From NCBI RefSeq assembly GCF_034314165.1, contig NZ_JAVIWK010000001.1, positions 7,008,001 through 7,072,000 of the forward strand: a stretch of 64,000 nucleotides of DNA, written 5' to 3'. The stretch's first letter is position 1, and each line of letters starts with the position of its first letter. This document shows, piece by piece, positions 19,471-31,092 of this stretch. The notes under the pieces are model-generated. The model worked only from the letters and a program-made list of their open reading frames with translations. It ran no database searches and had not been told where the DNA came from. The DNA comes from Pseudomonas sp. Bout1. Lineage in GTDB: Bacteria > Pseudomonadota > Gammaproteobacteria > Pseudomonadales > Pseudomonadaceae. The position numbers and the translations under genes are program-made.

Positions 19471-20331
19471 TTAAACCGCGGCAGCGCCGCCGACGATTTC
19501 CGAGATCTCTTGGGTGATCGCAGCCTGACGCGCCTTGTTGTAGATCAGCTGCAAATCGCTGATCAAATCACCGGCGTTGTCGGTAGCGTTCTTCATCGCG
19601 ATCATCCGCGCAGCTTGTTCAGCCGCGTTGTTCTCGACCACCGCCTGGTACACCTGCGACTCCACGTAGCGCACCATCAAGCCGTCAAGCAGCTCTTTGG
19701 CGTCTGGTTCGTAGAGGTAGTCCCAGTGGTGCTTGAGTTCTTGTTCCGGGGTGGCCACCAATGGAATCAACTGCTCCACGGTAGGCTGTTGCGTCATGGT
19801 GTTGATGAACTTGTTGGATACCACGGAGAGGCGGTCAATCCGGCCTTCCAGGTATGCATCCAGCATCACTTTGACGCTGCCGATCAAATCATTGATCGAC
19901 GGTTCTTCACCCAGGTGGCTGATAGCTGCAACGACGTTACCGCCGAAGTTGCGGAAAAAGGCCGCACCCTTGCTACCGACCACACACAGATCGATCTCGA
20001 CGCCGTTTTCGCGGTTTACCGCCATGTCCTTGACCAGGGCCTTGAACAGGTTGGTATTCAAACCACCGCACAAACCACGGTCACTGCTCACCACGACATA
20101 ACCGACGCGCTTTACTTCGCGGTCGAGCATGAACGGGTGGCGATATTCCGGGTTGGCGTTGGCCAGATGACCAATAACCTGGCGGATACGCTCCGCGTAG
20201 GGACGGCTAGCAGCCATGCGCATTTGTGCCTTGCGCATTTTGCTGACCGCCACTTTTTCCATGGCGCTGGTGATCTTTTGCGTGCTTTTGATGCTCGCAA
20301 TCTTACTGCGAATCTCTTTTGCGCCTGCCAT
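19471..20331 (-). CDS. atpG: ATP synthase F1 subunit gamma
   Basis: The 286-residue protein has the typical start [21 protein letters not shown]. Its N- and C-terminal helices form the rotating coiled coil, with the conserved end [19 protein letters not shown]. It transmits rotation of the c-ring to the beta subunits. Spacing of 27 nt to atpD and 50 nt to atpA fits one operon. Confidence 0.97.
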   Translation of the reverse strand: MAGAKEIRSKIASIKSTQKITSAMEKVAVSKMRKAQMRMAASRPYAERIRQVIGHLANANPEYRHPFMLDREVKRVGYVVVSSDRGLCGGLNTNLFKALVKDMAVNRENGVEIDLCVVGSKGAAFFRNFGGNVVAAISHLGEEPSINDLIGSVKVMLDAYLEGRIDRLSVVSNKFINTMTQQPTVEQLIPLVATPEQELKHHWDYLYEPDAKELLDGLMVRYVESQVYQAVVENNAAEQAARMIAMKNATDNAGDLISDLQLIYNKARQAAITQEISEIVGGAAAV

Positions 20332-20381
20332 GTAACACCTATCAGGTTAGCAAGCGGGAGCCACGCGGCCCCCGCTGCGGC

Positions 20382-21926
20382 TTACCAGGTTTGGGTGGCC
20401 TTGAACTTCTCGATACCGGCTTTGATGCCAGCGTCGATGTCGTCATTGAAGTCACCCTTCACGTTGATCTTCGCCATCAATTCGGCGTGATCGCGGTTGA
20501 AGTAAGCAATCAGCGCTTGTTCAAAGCTGCCGACCTTGGTGATTTCAACGTCGGTCAGGAACCCACGTTCAGCGGCATACAGCGACAGCGCCATGTCAGC
20601 GATCGACATTGGTGCGTATTGCTTCTGCTTCATCAGCTCGGTAACGCGCTGACCATGCTCAAGTTGCTTACGGGTCGCTTCGTCCAGGTCAGAAGCGAAC
20701 TGGGCGAATGCCGCCAGTTCACGGTACTGAGCCAGAGCGGTACGGATACCACCGGAGAGCTTCTTGATGATCTTGGTCTGAGCGGCACCACCCACACGGG
20801 ATACCGAAACACCGGCGTTCACTGCAGGACGGATCCCGGAGTTGAACATGGCCGATTCCAGGAAGATCTGACCGTCAGTGATGGAAATCACGTTGGTCGG
20901 AACGAACGCGGAAACGTCGCCAGCCTGGGTTTCGATGATCGGCAGTGCGGTCAGGGAACCGGTTTTGCCGGTCACTGCGCCGTTGGTGAACTTCTCTACG
21001 TATTCTTCCGAAACGCGGGATGCGCGTTCCAGCAGACGGGAGTGGAGATAGAACACGTCGCCTGGGTAAGCTTCACGGCCTGGTGGACGGCGCAGCAGCA
21101 GGGAAATCTGGCGGTAAGCCACTGCTTGCTTGGACAGATCGTCATAAACGATCAGCGCGTCTTCACCGCGGTCGCGGAAGTATTCGCCCATGGTGCAACC
21201 GGAGTACGGTGCCAGGAACTGAAGTGCAGCGGATTCCGAAGCACTGGCGGCCACGACGATGGTGTTAGCCAGGGCGCCGTTTTCTTCCAGCTTGCGAACC
21301 ACGTTGGCGATGGTCGATTGTTTCTGACCGATTGCTACGTAGACGCAGAAAATCCCGCTGTCTTTCTGGTTGATGATCGCGTCGATCGCCAGAGCGGTTT
21401 TACCGATCTGACGGTCACCGATGATCAGCTCACGCTGGCCACGGCCGACAGGAATCATGGCATCGACAGCCTTGTAGCCAGTCTGTACAGGCTGGTCTAC
21501 CGACTTACGCCAGATCACGCCTGGAGCAACTTTCTCGACCGCATCGGTCTCGGTGTTGTTCAGCGGACCTTTGCCGTCAACTGGGTTACCCAGTGCGTCG
21601 ACAACGCGACCCAGCAGTTCCTTACCAACCGGAACCTCCAGGATGCGGCCTGTGCACTTGGCGCTCATGCCTTCGGCCAGAGTCTGGTAGGAGCCCAATA
21701 CAACGGCACCTACAGAGTCTTGCTCCAGGTTGAGAGCCATACCGTAGACGCCGCCCGGAAACTCGATCATCTCGCCGTACATTACGTCGGCCAGACCGTG
21801 AATCCGCACGATGCCGTCAGATACGCTGACGACAGTGCCTTCGTTACGGGCTTGGGAGGTCACATCGAGCTTGTCGATGCGGCCCTTGATAATTTCACTT
21901 ATTTCGGAAGGATTGAGTTGCTGCAT
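20382..21926 (-). CDS. atpA: ATP synthase F1 subunit alpha
   Basis: The 514-residue subunit has the usual [17 protein letters not shown] start, P-loop [13 protein letters not shown], and the alpha signature around [13 protein letters not shown]. Alpha forms the hexameric head with beta and holds non-catalytic nucleotides. It lies 21 nt after atpH. Confidence 0.98.
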   Translation of the reverse strand: MQQLNPSEISEIIKGRIDKLDVTSQARNEGTVVSVSDGIVRIHGLADVMYGEMIEFPGGVYGMALNLEQDSVGAVVLGSYQTLAEGMSAKCTGRILEVPVGKELLGRVVDALGNPVDGKGPLNNTETDAVEKVAPGVIWRKSVDQPVQTGYKAVDAMIPVGRGQRELIIGDRQIGKTALAIDAIINQKDSGIFCVYVAIGQKQSTIANVVRKLEENGALANTIVVAASASESAALQFLAPYSGCTMGEYFRDRGEDALIVYDDLSKQAVAYRQISLLLRRPPGREAYPGDVFYLHSRLLERASRVSEEYVEKFTNGAVTGKTGSLTALPIIETQAGDVSAFVPTNVISITDGQIFLESAMFNSGIRPAVNAGVSVSRVGGAAQTKIIKKLSGGIRTALAQYRELAAFAQFASDLDEATRKQLEHGQRVTELMKQKQYAPMSIADMALSLYAAERGFLTDVEITKVGSFEQALIAYFNRDHAELMAKINVKGDFNDDIDAGIKAGIEKFKATQTW

Positions 21927-21947
21927 TGCTCTGCTGCCCCTTCAAAC

Positions 21948-22484
21948 TCAAGATTTCAATGCTTCGGCAAGATTCGCGAGTTTGCCGCGAATCGAGCCAT
22001 CGATAACCAGGTCGCCGGCGCGAATGATGACACCACCAATCAGGGTGGCATCCTCCGCAACTTGCAGGCGCACTTCCCGGTCGAGTCGTGCACTGAGAAC
22101 CTTGGCGAGTTTGTCTTGCTGTTCTTGGTTCAATGCAAAAGCACTGGTCACTTCAACATCTACCGATTTCTCTTGTTCGGCCTTGTACAGGTCAAACAGA
22201 GCGGCGATCTCCGGCAGAAGCGGGAGACGGTCGTTTTCGGCAACGACGTGGATGAAGTTCTGCACTTTTACATCAAACTTGTCGCCGCACACGTCAATAA
22301 ACGTGGCGGCCTTGTCTGCGCTCGTCAGTCGCGGGGCCTTGAGCACGCGCTGCATCGTGTCGTCTTGCGACACTGCTGCAGCCAGGCCGAGCATGGCTGA
22401 CCAAGAGGCCAGCTGCTGGTGGGCCTGGGCGTGCTCGAAGGCTGCCTTAGCGTAAGGTCGGGCCAACGTGGTCAATTCTGCCAT
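21948..22484 (-). CDS. atpH: ATP synthase F1 subunit delta
   Basis: The 178-residue protein begins [19 protein letters not shown], the conserved helix of delta. The C-terminal part [20 protein letters not shown] is the family signature. Delta links the alpha3beta3 head to the b-subunit peripheral stalk. It is 12 nt after atpF. Confidence 0.97.
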   Translation of the reverse strand: MAELTTLARPYAKAAFEHAQAHQQLASWSAMLGLAAAVSQDDTMQRVLKAPRLTSADKAATFIDVCGDKFDVKVQNFIHVVAENDRLPLLPEIAALFDLYKAEQEKSVDVEVTSAFALNQEQQDKLAKVLSARLDREVRLQVAEDATLIGGVIIRAGDLVIDGSIRGKLANLAEALKS

Positions 22485-22496
22485 GATCGCCCTCGC

Positions 22497-22967
22497 TTAA
22501 ATTTCAGCAGCCAGTTTGTTAACCAGCTCCGCGTGCGCGTTTTGATCGATTGTGGCACCCAGGATCTTCTCAGCACCGCCGACGGCCAGAGCACCCAATT
22601 GGGCACGCAGCGCATCTTTGACACCGTTCAGTTCCTGCTCGATCTCGGCTTGAGCCTGAACCTTCACACGGTCAGCGTCGATACGGGCTTTTTCAACAGC
22701 CTCTTCAACGATCTGGTTACCGCGTTTCTTGGCTTGCTCAATGATTTCAGCTGCCTGAGCTTTCGCTTCGCGCAGTTGTTGACCCGCTTTATCTTGGGCC
22801 AACTCCAGGTCGCGAGCTGCTCGTGCGGCAGCGTCCAGTCCGTCTGCGATCTTCTTCTGACGTTCGTGCAAAGCCGCGATGACCGGAGGCCATACGAACT
22901 TCATGCAGAAAACTACAAAAATCAAGAACGCTAAGGACTGACCAATAATGGTTGCATTAATGTTCAC
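22497..22967 (-). CDS. atpF: ATP synthase F0 subunit b
   Basis: I place the start at GTG 22967, giving 156 residues, the family length. GAGG lies 7 nt upstream of it, and the sequence [20 protein letters not shown] matches other b subunits. The open frame extends 12 codons further up without support. One N-terminal membrane helix is followed by a long charged, Ala-rich coiled coil that forms the peripheral stalk dimer. Confidence 0.95.
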   Translation of the reverse strand: MNINATIIGQSLAFLIFVVFCMKFVWPPVIAALHERQKKIADGLDAAARAARDLELAQDKAGQQLREAKAQAAEIIEQAKKRGNQIVEEAVEKARIDADRVKVQAQAEIEQELNGVKDALRAQLGALAVGGAEKILGATIDQNAHAELVNKLAAEI

Positions 22968-23023
22968 GCCAATACCTCGCTCGTTCGTTGCACAACACAC
23001 CAATCACTCGAAAAACCGAGTGA

Positions 23024-23296
<273 letters not shown>

Positions 23297-23353
23297 TTAC
23301 GTCGTATGGTTTAGGTTTTTTAGATTTTAAAACGGTAAAACAAATCGTTTCAT

Positions 23354-23390
23354 AGCCCTTCAGGGCTACCCTCCCGTTTGACCGGGAGGG
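23354..23390 (-). promoter_or_regulatory. Two adjacent hairpins in the atpB-atpE gap
   Basis: AGCCCT/AGGGCT with a 2-nt loop (23354-23367) is followed directly by CCCTCCCG/CGGGAGGG with a 6-nt loop (23369-23390). No U-tract follows, so they are more likely mRNA-stabilising or processing elements that raise atpE expression than terminators. The role is inferred. Confidence 0.5.
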
Positions 23391-23414
23391 ACATCAGACT
23401 AGTCGAGACTGGTC

Positions 23415-24708
<1,294 letters not shown>

Positions 24709-24856
24709 CACTCTTGCTCCTCAATGGTCGGCTGCCGGAAATCAATAACTTGGCATAATTTGTGCCGACAAAATGCGCGCAGAGTATAGGGGCGGTTCTG
24801 CCCCTATTCAACTGCCGGGTAGTGATTTCCGACTGCGCGCTACACAAGCAATTGTT

Positions 24857-25729
24857 TCAGCGGATGTGGGCAAGGACGCCCTGAAGCTCATCCAATGAGT
24901 TATATCCGATGACCAATTGCCCTTTGCCTTTCTTACCATGCCGGATTTGCACCGCAGAGCCTAGGCGTTCGGCCAGGCGCTGCTCCAGGCGTGCGATATC
25001 CGGATCAGGTTTGACGGTTTCGACCGGTGCAGGTTTGCCACTGAGCCACTGGCGAACCAGGGCCTCGGTCTGACGAACGGTGAGGCCTCGTGCGACAACG
25101 TGTCGCGCCCCCTCAACCTGTTGATTTTCCGGCAAACCGAGCAAAGCACGGGCATGACCCATTTCCAGGTCGCCATGGGAAAGCATGGTTTTGATGACTT
25201 CCGGCAGCGCAATCAGGCGCAGCAGGTTGGATACGGTCACCCGGGACTTGCCCACTGCATCCGCGACTTCCTGCTGAGTCAGTTTGAATTCCTGCTGCAA
25301 ACGCTGCAGAGCGATCGCTTCCTCGATCGGGTTGAGGTCTTCGCGCTGGATGTTCTCGATCAGCGCCATGGCGATGGCGGTTTCATCCGGCACATCGCGC
25401 ACCATCGCCGGGATGGTTTCCTTGCCGGCCTGCTGGCTGGCGCGCCAGCGGCGTTCGCCCGCGATGATTTCAAAGCGGCCGGCACCAATCGGGCGCACCA
25501 CGATCGGCTGCATCACGCCCTGAGCCTTGATCGAATTCGCCAGTTCTTCCAGCGCCTGCGGGTCCATGTCCCGGCGCGGCTGGTATTTGCCGCGCTGGAT
25601 CAGGTCCAGCGGCAAGTGCTGCAGCTCACGCTCGTCGGCCTGCACCGCTTGTTCTTCAAGGGTCGTGACAGTCGGACCACTCAGCAGTGCATCCAGTCCA
25701 CGTCCGAGACCTCGTTTCTTGACGGCCAT
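24857..25729 (-). CDS. parB: Chromosome partitioning protein ParB (Spo0J)
   Basis: The 290-residue protein starts MAVKKRGLGRGLDALL, typical of chromosomal ParB. The CTPase/ParB-N domain contains GERRWRASQQAG, followed by a helix-turn-helix (LTQQEVADAVGKSRVTVSNLLRL) that binds parS. The C-terminal dimerisation domain ends GYNSLDELQGVLAHI. It works with ParA, 9 nt upstream, and with parS sites seen in recF in this window, to segregate the origin region. Confidence 0.97.
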   Translation of the reverse strand: MAVKKRGLGRGLDALLSGPTVTTLEEQAVQADERELQHLPLDLIQRGKYQPRRDMDPQALEELANSIKAQGVMQPIVVRPIGAGRFEIIAGERRWRASQQAGKETIPAMVRDVPDETAIAMALIENIQREDLNPIEEAIALQRLQQEFKLTQQEVADAVGKSRVTVSNLLRLIALPEVIKTMLSHGDLEMGHARALLGLPENQQVEGARHVVARGLTVRQTEALVRQWLSGKPAPVETVKPDPDIARLEQRLAERLGSAVQIRHGKKGKGQLVIGYNSLDELQGVLAHIR

Positions 25730-25738
25730 GGGGATTCC

Positions 25739-26536
25739 TTAAGTTGGCTGGGCTGCAGCGGTGCGTGAATTGCGGCGTTGACGGCGAACCATCTCGCCGG
25801 CCAGCGCCAGATAGGCAATGGCGCCGCGGGATGACTTGTCGTACGCCAGCGCGGGCATGCCGTAGCTTGGCGCTTCAGCCAGGCGGATGTTGCGCGGAAT
25901 CACGGTGTCGTACAACTGCTCGCCGAAGTGCTCCTTGAGCTGCGCCGACACATCGTTCATCAGGCTCAGGCGCGGGTCATACATGGTCCGCAGCAGGCCT
26001 TCGATTTGCAGGTTCGGGTTGAGCAACTCGGCGATACGCTTGATGTTATCCACAAGGTCGCTCAAGCCTTCGAGCGCGAAGTACTCGCACTGCATGGGGA
26101 TAATCACCCCGTCGGCTGCAACCAATGCGTTCAACGTCAGCATCGACAGCGACGGTGGGCAGTCGATCAAAATGTAGTCGTAGTTCTCGCGGATCGGCGC
26201 CAGAGCGCTGCGCAGACGGCTTTCTTTCATCTGCATTTCCAGCAGCACCACTTCTGCCGCGGTCAAATCGCGGTTGGCCGGCAGCAGTTGATAACCGCCG
26301 TGCTCGGAGTAATGCATGGCCTGCGCCAGGTCGCACTCGCCAATCAGCAAGTCGTAGACCGAGTTTTCCAGGCCGTGTTTATCCACACCGCTACCCATGG
26401 TGGCGTTGCCCTGTGGATCGAGATCGATCAACAGCACCCGACGCTTGGTAGCGACCAGGGATGCTGCGAGGTTGATGCAGGTGGTGGTTTTGCCCACGCC
26501 ACCTTTCTGGTTCGCTATCGCGAATACCTTAGCCAT
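25739..26536 (-). CDS. parA: Chromosome partitioning ATPase ParA (Soj)
   Basis: The start is ATG 26536 (MAKVFAIANQKGGVGKTTT), giving 265 residues. The extension to TTG 26554 is unlikely. The deviant Walker A KGGVGKTT and the later DCPPSLSMLTLNAL mark a ParA/MinD-type ATPase. It forms nucleotide-dependent gradients on DNA that move ParB-parS complexes. It carries perfect DnaA boxes at 26046-26054 and 26379-26387. Confidence 0.97.
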   Translation of the reverse strand: MAKVFAIANQKGGVGKTTTCINLAASLVATKRRVLLIDLDPQGNATMGSGVDKHGLENSVYDLLIGECDLAQAMHYSEHGGYQLLPANRDLTAAEVVLLEMQMKESRLRSALAPIRENYDYILIDCPPSLSMLTLNALVAADGVIIPMQCEYFALEGLSDLVDNIKRIAELLNPNLQIEGLLRTMYDPRLSLMNDVSAQLKEHFGEQLYDTVIPRNIRLAEAPSYGMPALAYDKSSRGAIAYLALAGEMVRRQRRNSRTAAAQPT

Positions 26537-26554
26537 TCTTGCTTGTGTTCCCAA

Positions 26555-27199
26555 TCATGCCGTGCGGCGCAGTATCAGCAGATGGCGTTGGCCTTGGCAA
26601 CCGGGTACGGCCAAGGCGTGTCCGCTATCGAGGTGGAAGTCTGCCGGCAATGCTAACAGCTCGTCGCTTGGATGAACGCCCTTCATTGCCAGCCAACGGG
26701 TATCGCGGTCGCCAAGGTGGCGGGTCCAGTTGCTGAAGTTCTCCATACTGCTGAAAGCCCGGGAAACAATTCCGTTGAAAGGCTGTTCAGGCGTGAAGGC
26801 TTCGACGCGACTGTGGATAACTTGCAGGTTATCCAGCTTGAGTTCTAGTTTGACCTGGGTCAGGAAGCGGGTTTTCTTGCCGTTGCTGTCCAGGCAGGTT
26901 ACTTGCGACTCGGGAAACAGGATCGCCAGCGGGATACCGGGCATGCCGCCACCGCTGCCAACGTCGAGCCAGCGGCCGTTTTCGATAAACGGCATCACGC
27001 TGAGGCTGTCGAGCAGGTGGCGCGAGACCATTTCGTCCGGGTCACGTACCGCAGTGAGGTTGTAAGCCTTGTTCCATTTGATCAACAGGGCCAGATAACC
27101 CAGCAACAACTCATGCTGGGCTTCGGTCAGGTTGACGCCAAGCTGGCGAGCACCTGTGGATAACTCTTCGGCGTGTTGCGAGGTGACCAACGAACTCAA
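26555..27199 (-). CDS. rsmG: 16S rRNA (guanine527-N7)-methyltransferase RsmG
   Basis: The 214-residue methyltransferase has the SAM-binding motif [15 protein letters not shown] and the GidB-family segment [13 protein letters not shown]. It methylates G527 of 16S rRNA. The start is TTG 27199, which overlaps the mnmG stop (TTGA) and has GGAG 8 nt upstream, so translation is probably coupled to mnmG. Confidence 0.94.
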   Translation of the reverse strand: MSSLVTSQHAEELSTGARQLGVNLTEAQHELLLGYLALLIKWNKAYNLTAVRDPDEMVSRHLLDSLSVMPFIENGRWLDVGSGGGMPGIPLAILFPESQVTCLDSNGKKTRFLTQVKLELKLDNLQVIHSRVEAFTPEQPFNGIVSRAFSSMENFSNWTRHLGDRDTRWLAMKGVHPSDELLALPADFHLDSGHALAVPGCQGQRHLLILRRTA

Positions 27200-29091
27200 G
27201 CGCTTTGCTCCAACTGACGGCCCGCGCCGCGTTTTTTCAAATGAATCATCAACAGCGAAATGGCTGCCGGCGTGACGCCCGGGATACGGGACGCCTGGCC
27301 CAGGGTCTCTGGTCGAGTTATCCCCAGCTTGCCTTGAATCTCTTTCGACAGACCGGAAATATTTGTGTAATCGATATCCACAGGCAGCTTGGTGTCTTCG
27401 CTGGCCCGCAGACGAGCAATCTCGTCCTGCTGGCGATCAATGTAACCGGCGTATTTGGTCTTGATTTCGACCTGCTCGGCGACCTGTGGGTTTTCTGCAC
27501 CGCCGCCGGTTACCGAGATCAGACCAGCGTAGTCGATTTCAGGACGGGACAGCAGGTTCAGCAAGTTGTATTCGTGAGTCAGCGGCGTGCCGAATTTTTC
27601 GGAAATCGCATCACCTTGCTCGGTGCCCGGGCGAACCCAGGTACTTTTCAGGCGTTGCTCTTCCAGCTCGATGCTCTCGCGTTTTTTGCAGAAGGCTGCC
27701 CAACGTGCATCGTCGACCAAGCCCAGCTCGCGACCTTTTTCGGTCAAGCGCAGGTCGGCGTTGTCTTCCCGCAGGATCAGTCGGTATTCCGCCCGGGACG
27801 TAAACATCCGGTACGGTTCCTGGGTACCGAGGGTAATCAGGTCGTCGACCAACACGCCGATGTAGGCCTCATCGCGACGCGGGCACCAGCTGTCTTTGCC
27901 TTGTGCACGCAGTGCCGCATTGGCTCCGGCCAGCAAACCCTGGGCGCCGGCTTCTTCGTAGCCGGTAGTGCCGTTGATTTGGCCAGCAAAGAACAAACCG
28001 CCGATCACCTTGGTTTCAAGGCTGTATTTCAAGTCACGCGGGTCGAAGTAGTCGTACTCGATGGCGTAACCAGGGCGGACGATGTGTGCGTTTTCCATAC
28101 CGCGAATCGACTGCACGATCTGGATTTGCACGTCAAACGGCAGGGAAGTGGAAATCCCGTTCGGGTACAGCTCGTGGGTGGTCAACCCTTCCGGCTCGAT
28201 GAAGACCTGGTGGCTTTCCTTGTCGGCAAAGCGGTGAATCTTGTCTTCGATCGACGGGCAGTAGCGTGGGCCAATACCTTCGATCACCCCGGAATACATC
28301 GGCGAACGGTCGAGGTTCGCGGCAATGATTTCGTGGGTACGCGCATTGGTGTGGGTAATCCAGCAACTGACTTGCTTCGGATGCTGTTCCTTGGAGCCCA
28401 TGAACGACATCACCGGGATCGGTGTATCGCCGGCTTGCTCGGTCATCACCGAGAAATCCACCGAACGGCCATCGATACGCGGCGGTGTGCCGGTTTTCAG
28501 GCGACCGACCCGCAGTGGCAGTTCGCGAAGGCGTTGAGCCAGGGCGATTGACGGCGGGTCACCGGCACGGCCACCGGAATAGTTCTGCATACCGATGTGG
28601 ATAAGTCCGCCGAGGAAGGTACCGGTAGTCAACACCACGGATTCTGCGAAGAACCGCAGGCCCATTTGTGTGACAACACCACGTACCTGGTCCTGTTCAA
28701 CGATCAGGTCGTCGGCGGCCTGTTGAAATATCCACAGGTTCGGCTGGTTTTCCAGGGTTTCGCGGACAGCGGCCTTGTACAGGATCCGGTCGGCTTGAGC
28801 ACGGGTGGCTCGTACGGCCGGGCCTTTGCGGCTGTTCAATACGCGAAATTGAATACCACCCTTATCGGTAGCCATGGCCATCGCGCCGCCCAGGGCATCG
28901 ATTTCCTTGACCAGGTGGCTTTTGCCAATCCCGCCAATTGCGGGGTTGCAGCTCATGGCGCCGAGGGTTTCCACGTTATGCGTCAGCAACAGGGTTTTTG
29001 CCCCCATACGTGCTGACGCCAGTGCTGCCTCGGTACCGGCATGACCGCCGCCGATGACGATCACTTCAAAACGGGAAGGGAAATCCACCAC
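27196..29091 (-). CDS. mnmG: tRNA uridine-5-carboxymethylaminomethyl modification enzyme MnmG (GidA)
   Basis: The 631-residue FAD protein has the dinucleotide motif [19 protein letters not shown], the GidA signatures [20 protein letters not shown] and [17 protein letters not shown], and a C-terminal helical domain that binds MnmE. With MnmE it modifies U34 of certain tRNAs. There are two candidate GTG starts, 29091 and 29088. GAGG lies 6 nt before the second, so the protein may start one codon later. Confidence 0.96.
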   Translation of the reverse strand: MVDFPSRFEVIVIGGGHAGTEAALASARMGAKTLLLTHNVETLGAMSCNPAIGGIGKSHLVKEIDALGGAMAMATDKGGIQFRVLNSRKGPAVRATRAQADRILYKAAVRETLENQPNLWIFQQAADDLIVEQDQVRGVVTQMGLRFFAESVVLTTGTFLGGLIHIGMQNYSGGRAGDPPSIALAQRLRELPLRVGRLKTGTPPRIDGRSVDFSVMTEQAGDTPIPVMSFMGSKEQHPKQVSCWITHTNARTHEIIAANLDRSPMYSGVIEGIGPRYCPSIEDKIHRFADKESHQVFIEPEGLTTHELYPNGISTSLPFDVQIQIVQSIRGMENAHIVRPGYAIEYDYFDPRDLKYSLETKVIGGLFFAGQINGTTGYEEAGAQGLLAGANAALRAQGKDSWCPRRDEAYIGVLVDDLITLGTQEPYRMFTSRAEYRLILREDNADLRLTEKGRELGLVDDARWAAFCKKRESIELEEQRLKSTWVRPGTEQGDAISEKFGTPLTHEYNLLNLLSRPEIDYAGLISVTGGGAENPQVAEQVEIKTKYAGYIDRQQDEIARLRASEDTKLPVDIDYTNISGLSKEIQGKLGITRPETLGQASRIPGVTPAAISLLMIHLKKRGAGRQLEQSA

Positions 29092-29641
29092 GCACCTCGT
29101 GCCTGCTTCTGTAGGTAATTAGGAATGAGCGTTCGAGATCAGGTTTTCGAACGAGTCGGCAAGTATAGGGACTTCGCCCTTCCTAAAGAACCCTTTGCAC
29201 AAAATTTAACCAGCTGTGGATGAATCACGAACAATAGAAATTAAAAGAGAGAAATTTATTAAATCTTTGTTTTTATGTTTATTTATACTGAGGCATGTTT
29301 CTGTGGATAGATCTCTACAGGCCTTTATTTATGGTATGTACAGAGATTCAAAAGTCTGTGGTCATGTGCCAATAAGGCCCTTGGATAAGTGGTCTAAGCC
29401 TGTGGATTAAACAGGTGGTTATCCACAGAGGGGTTTTTACTCAGGTTTCAAGCCCTGTTATCAACTGGGCACAAGGGCGGTTATTCACAGGGCTTAATCC
29501 ACAGAAAAGCGTCGATTGAGGCAAATCCCAGGCGCAAAAAGGCCGTCGCGAAGTTCGGGTTATTCCGAAAAGACAAAGGAGTGCCCTGAAACGGGCAGAA
29601 CAGGCAGGCGCGAATGGCCTGCCTGGGGGACAAACGAAAGG
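29092..29641. promoter_or_regulatory. DnaA-box cluster between mnmG and mnmE
   Basis: This 550-nt AT-rich gap has no gene. It has a perfect DnaA box TTATCCACA at 29419-29427, near-matches TTATTCACA (29481-29489) and TAATCCACA (29495-29503), and several further TGTGGAT-type sequences around 29215-29400. The position beside mnmG (gidA) corresponds to where oriC lies in E. coli. It also carries the mnmG promoter side. Confidence 0.65.
29601..29625. repeat. Inverted repeat after mnmE
   Basis: CAGGCAGGC at 29601-29609 pairs with GCCTGCCTG at 29617-29625 across a 7-nt loop. It lies just beyond the mnmE stop and may act as a terminator or RNA-stabilising stem, but no U-tract follows on the minus strand. 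Confidence 0.4.
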
Positions 29642-31012
29642 TTATTTACCGATGCAGAAGCTGGAAAAGATCCTTCCCAGCAGATCATCGGAGCTGAAAG
29701 CGCCGGTAATCTCACCCAATAACTGTTGAGCCTGGCGCAAATCTTCAGCCAGCAGCTCACCAGCACCTGCCAGGGTCAACTGCGCCCGGCCGTGCTCGAG
29801 GGCTGCGCTAGCGTGTCGCAACGCTTCCAGGTGCCTGCGGCGAGCACTGAAGCTGCTTTCCGAGGTTTGCTCGTAGCCCATGCAGGCCTTCAGGTGATCG
29901 CGCAATAACTCCAGGCCATCACCCGCCGACTTGGCGCTGAGGCTGATCGTCACATGGCCATCCTCGCTGACGTCCAGCGCAATCGCCTCGCCGGTCAGGT
30001 CGGCCTTGTTTCGAATCAGCGTGACTTTGGCCGGGTCTGGCCGTTGTTCGAGGAATTCCGGCCACAGTGCGAAGGGGTCTGCGGCCTCTGGCGCGGTGGC
30101 GTCCACCACCAGCAGCACGCGATCGGCTTCGGTGATGGCCTTTAACGCACGTTCTACGCCGATCTTTTCCACCTGGTCATCGGTGTCACGCAGCCCCGCC
30201 GTGTCCACCACGTGCAGTGGCATGCCATCGATGTGGATATGTTCGCGCAGGATATCCCGCGTGGTGCCGGCGATCTCGGTGACAATCGCGGCCTCTCGCC
30301 CGGCCAGGGCATTGAGCAGGCTCGACTTGCCGGCGTTGGGACGGCCGGCAATCACCACGGTCATACCGTCGCGCAGCAAGGCTCCTTGCCCGGCTTCGCG
30401 CAGTACTGTGGATAACTCATCGCGGACTTTATCCAGCATCGCCAGTACATGGCCATCGGCAAGAAAGTCGATTTCTTCCTCCGGGAAATCAATCGCGGCC
30501 TCCACGTAGATGCGCAAGCTGATCAACTGCTCGGTGAGGTTATGCACACGCAGGGAAAACGCCCCCTGCAACGAGCGCAACGCATTGCGCGCAGCTTGTG
30601 CAGAGCTGGCTTCGATCAGGTCGGCAATCGCCTCGGCCTGGGCCAGGTCGAGCTTGTCGTTGAGGAACGCACGTTCGCTGAATTCACCCGGGCGGGCGAG
30701 CCGGCAACCCAGTTGCAGGCAACGCTGCAGCAGCATATCCAGCACGATCGGGCCGCCGTGGCCTTGCAGCTCAAGGACATCTTCCCCTGTAAATGAGTTG
30801 GGCCCCGGGAAATAAAGGGCAATACCTTCGTCCAGTACCTCTTCATCGGCGCCGAGAAAAGGCCCGTAATGCGCATACCGGGGCTTCAGTTCCCGCCCAC
30901 TGATGGCCAGGGCTGCCACACCGGCGAGCGGCCCGGAAATACGAACGATGCCGACACCACCACGACCTTGAGCGGTGGCGACAGCGGCGATGGTTTCACG
31001 AGGAGCGCTCAT
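29642..31012 (-). CDS. mnmE: tRNA modification GTPase MnmE (TrmE)
   Basis: The start is ATG 31012 ([21 protein letters not shown]), giving 456 residues, the usual length. The N-terminal folate-binding domain is followed by a helical domain with an inserted G domain (P-loop [15 protein letters not shown]2 EIAGTTRD, G4 NKAD). The C-terminal motif FCIGK carries the family Cys. It partners with MnmG. A perfect DnaA box lies inside the gene at 30407-30415. Confidence 0.96.
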   Translation of the reverse strand: MSAPRETIAAVATAQGRGGVGIVRISGPLAGVAALAISGRELKPRYAHYGPFLGADEEVLDEGIALYFPGPNSFTGEDVLELQGHGGPIVLDMLLQRCLQLGCRLARPGEFSERAFLNDKLDLAQAEAIADLIEASSAQAARNALRSLQGAFSLRVHNLTEQLISLRIYVEAAIDFPEEEIDFLADGHVLAMLDKVRDELSTVLREAGQGALLRDGMTVVIAGRPNAGKSSLLNALAGREAAIVTEIAGTTRDILREHIHIDGMPLHVVDTAGLRDTDDQVEKIGVERALKAITEADRVLLVVDATAPEAADPFALWPEFLEQRPDPAKVTLIRNKADLTGEAIALDVSEDGHVTISLSAKSAGDGLELLRDHLKACMGYEQTSESSFSARRRHLEALRHASAALEHGRAQLTLAGAGELLAEDLRQAQQLLGEITGAFSSDDLLGRIFSSFCIGK

Positions 31013-31042
31013 GGCGGGTACCCGGGTAAAAGTGACAGAAAG

Positions 31043-31066
31043 CAAAACGCCCCACTAGGGGGCGTC
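31043..31066 (-). terminator. Hairpin between yidC and mnmE
   Basis: ACGCCCC/GGGGCGT with a 5-nt loop is followed on the minus strand by TTTTGC. This short U-tract makes a weak terminator or attenuator between yidC and mnmE. A perfect DnaA box follows at 31077-31085. Confidence 0.6.
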
Positions 31067-31092
31067 TTGAGTGGTGTTATCCACAGAGTAAA

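Noticed and set aside
20319..22400. 693-codon plus-strand frame opposite atpA and atpH
   Set aside because: It is a shadow of strongly conserved ATP synthase genes; the translation has no known family features.
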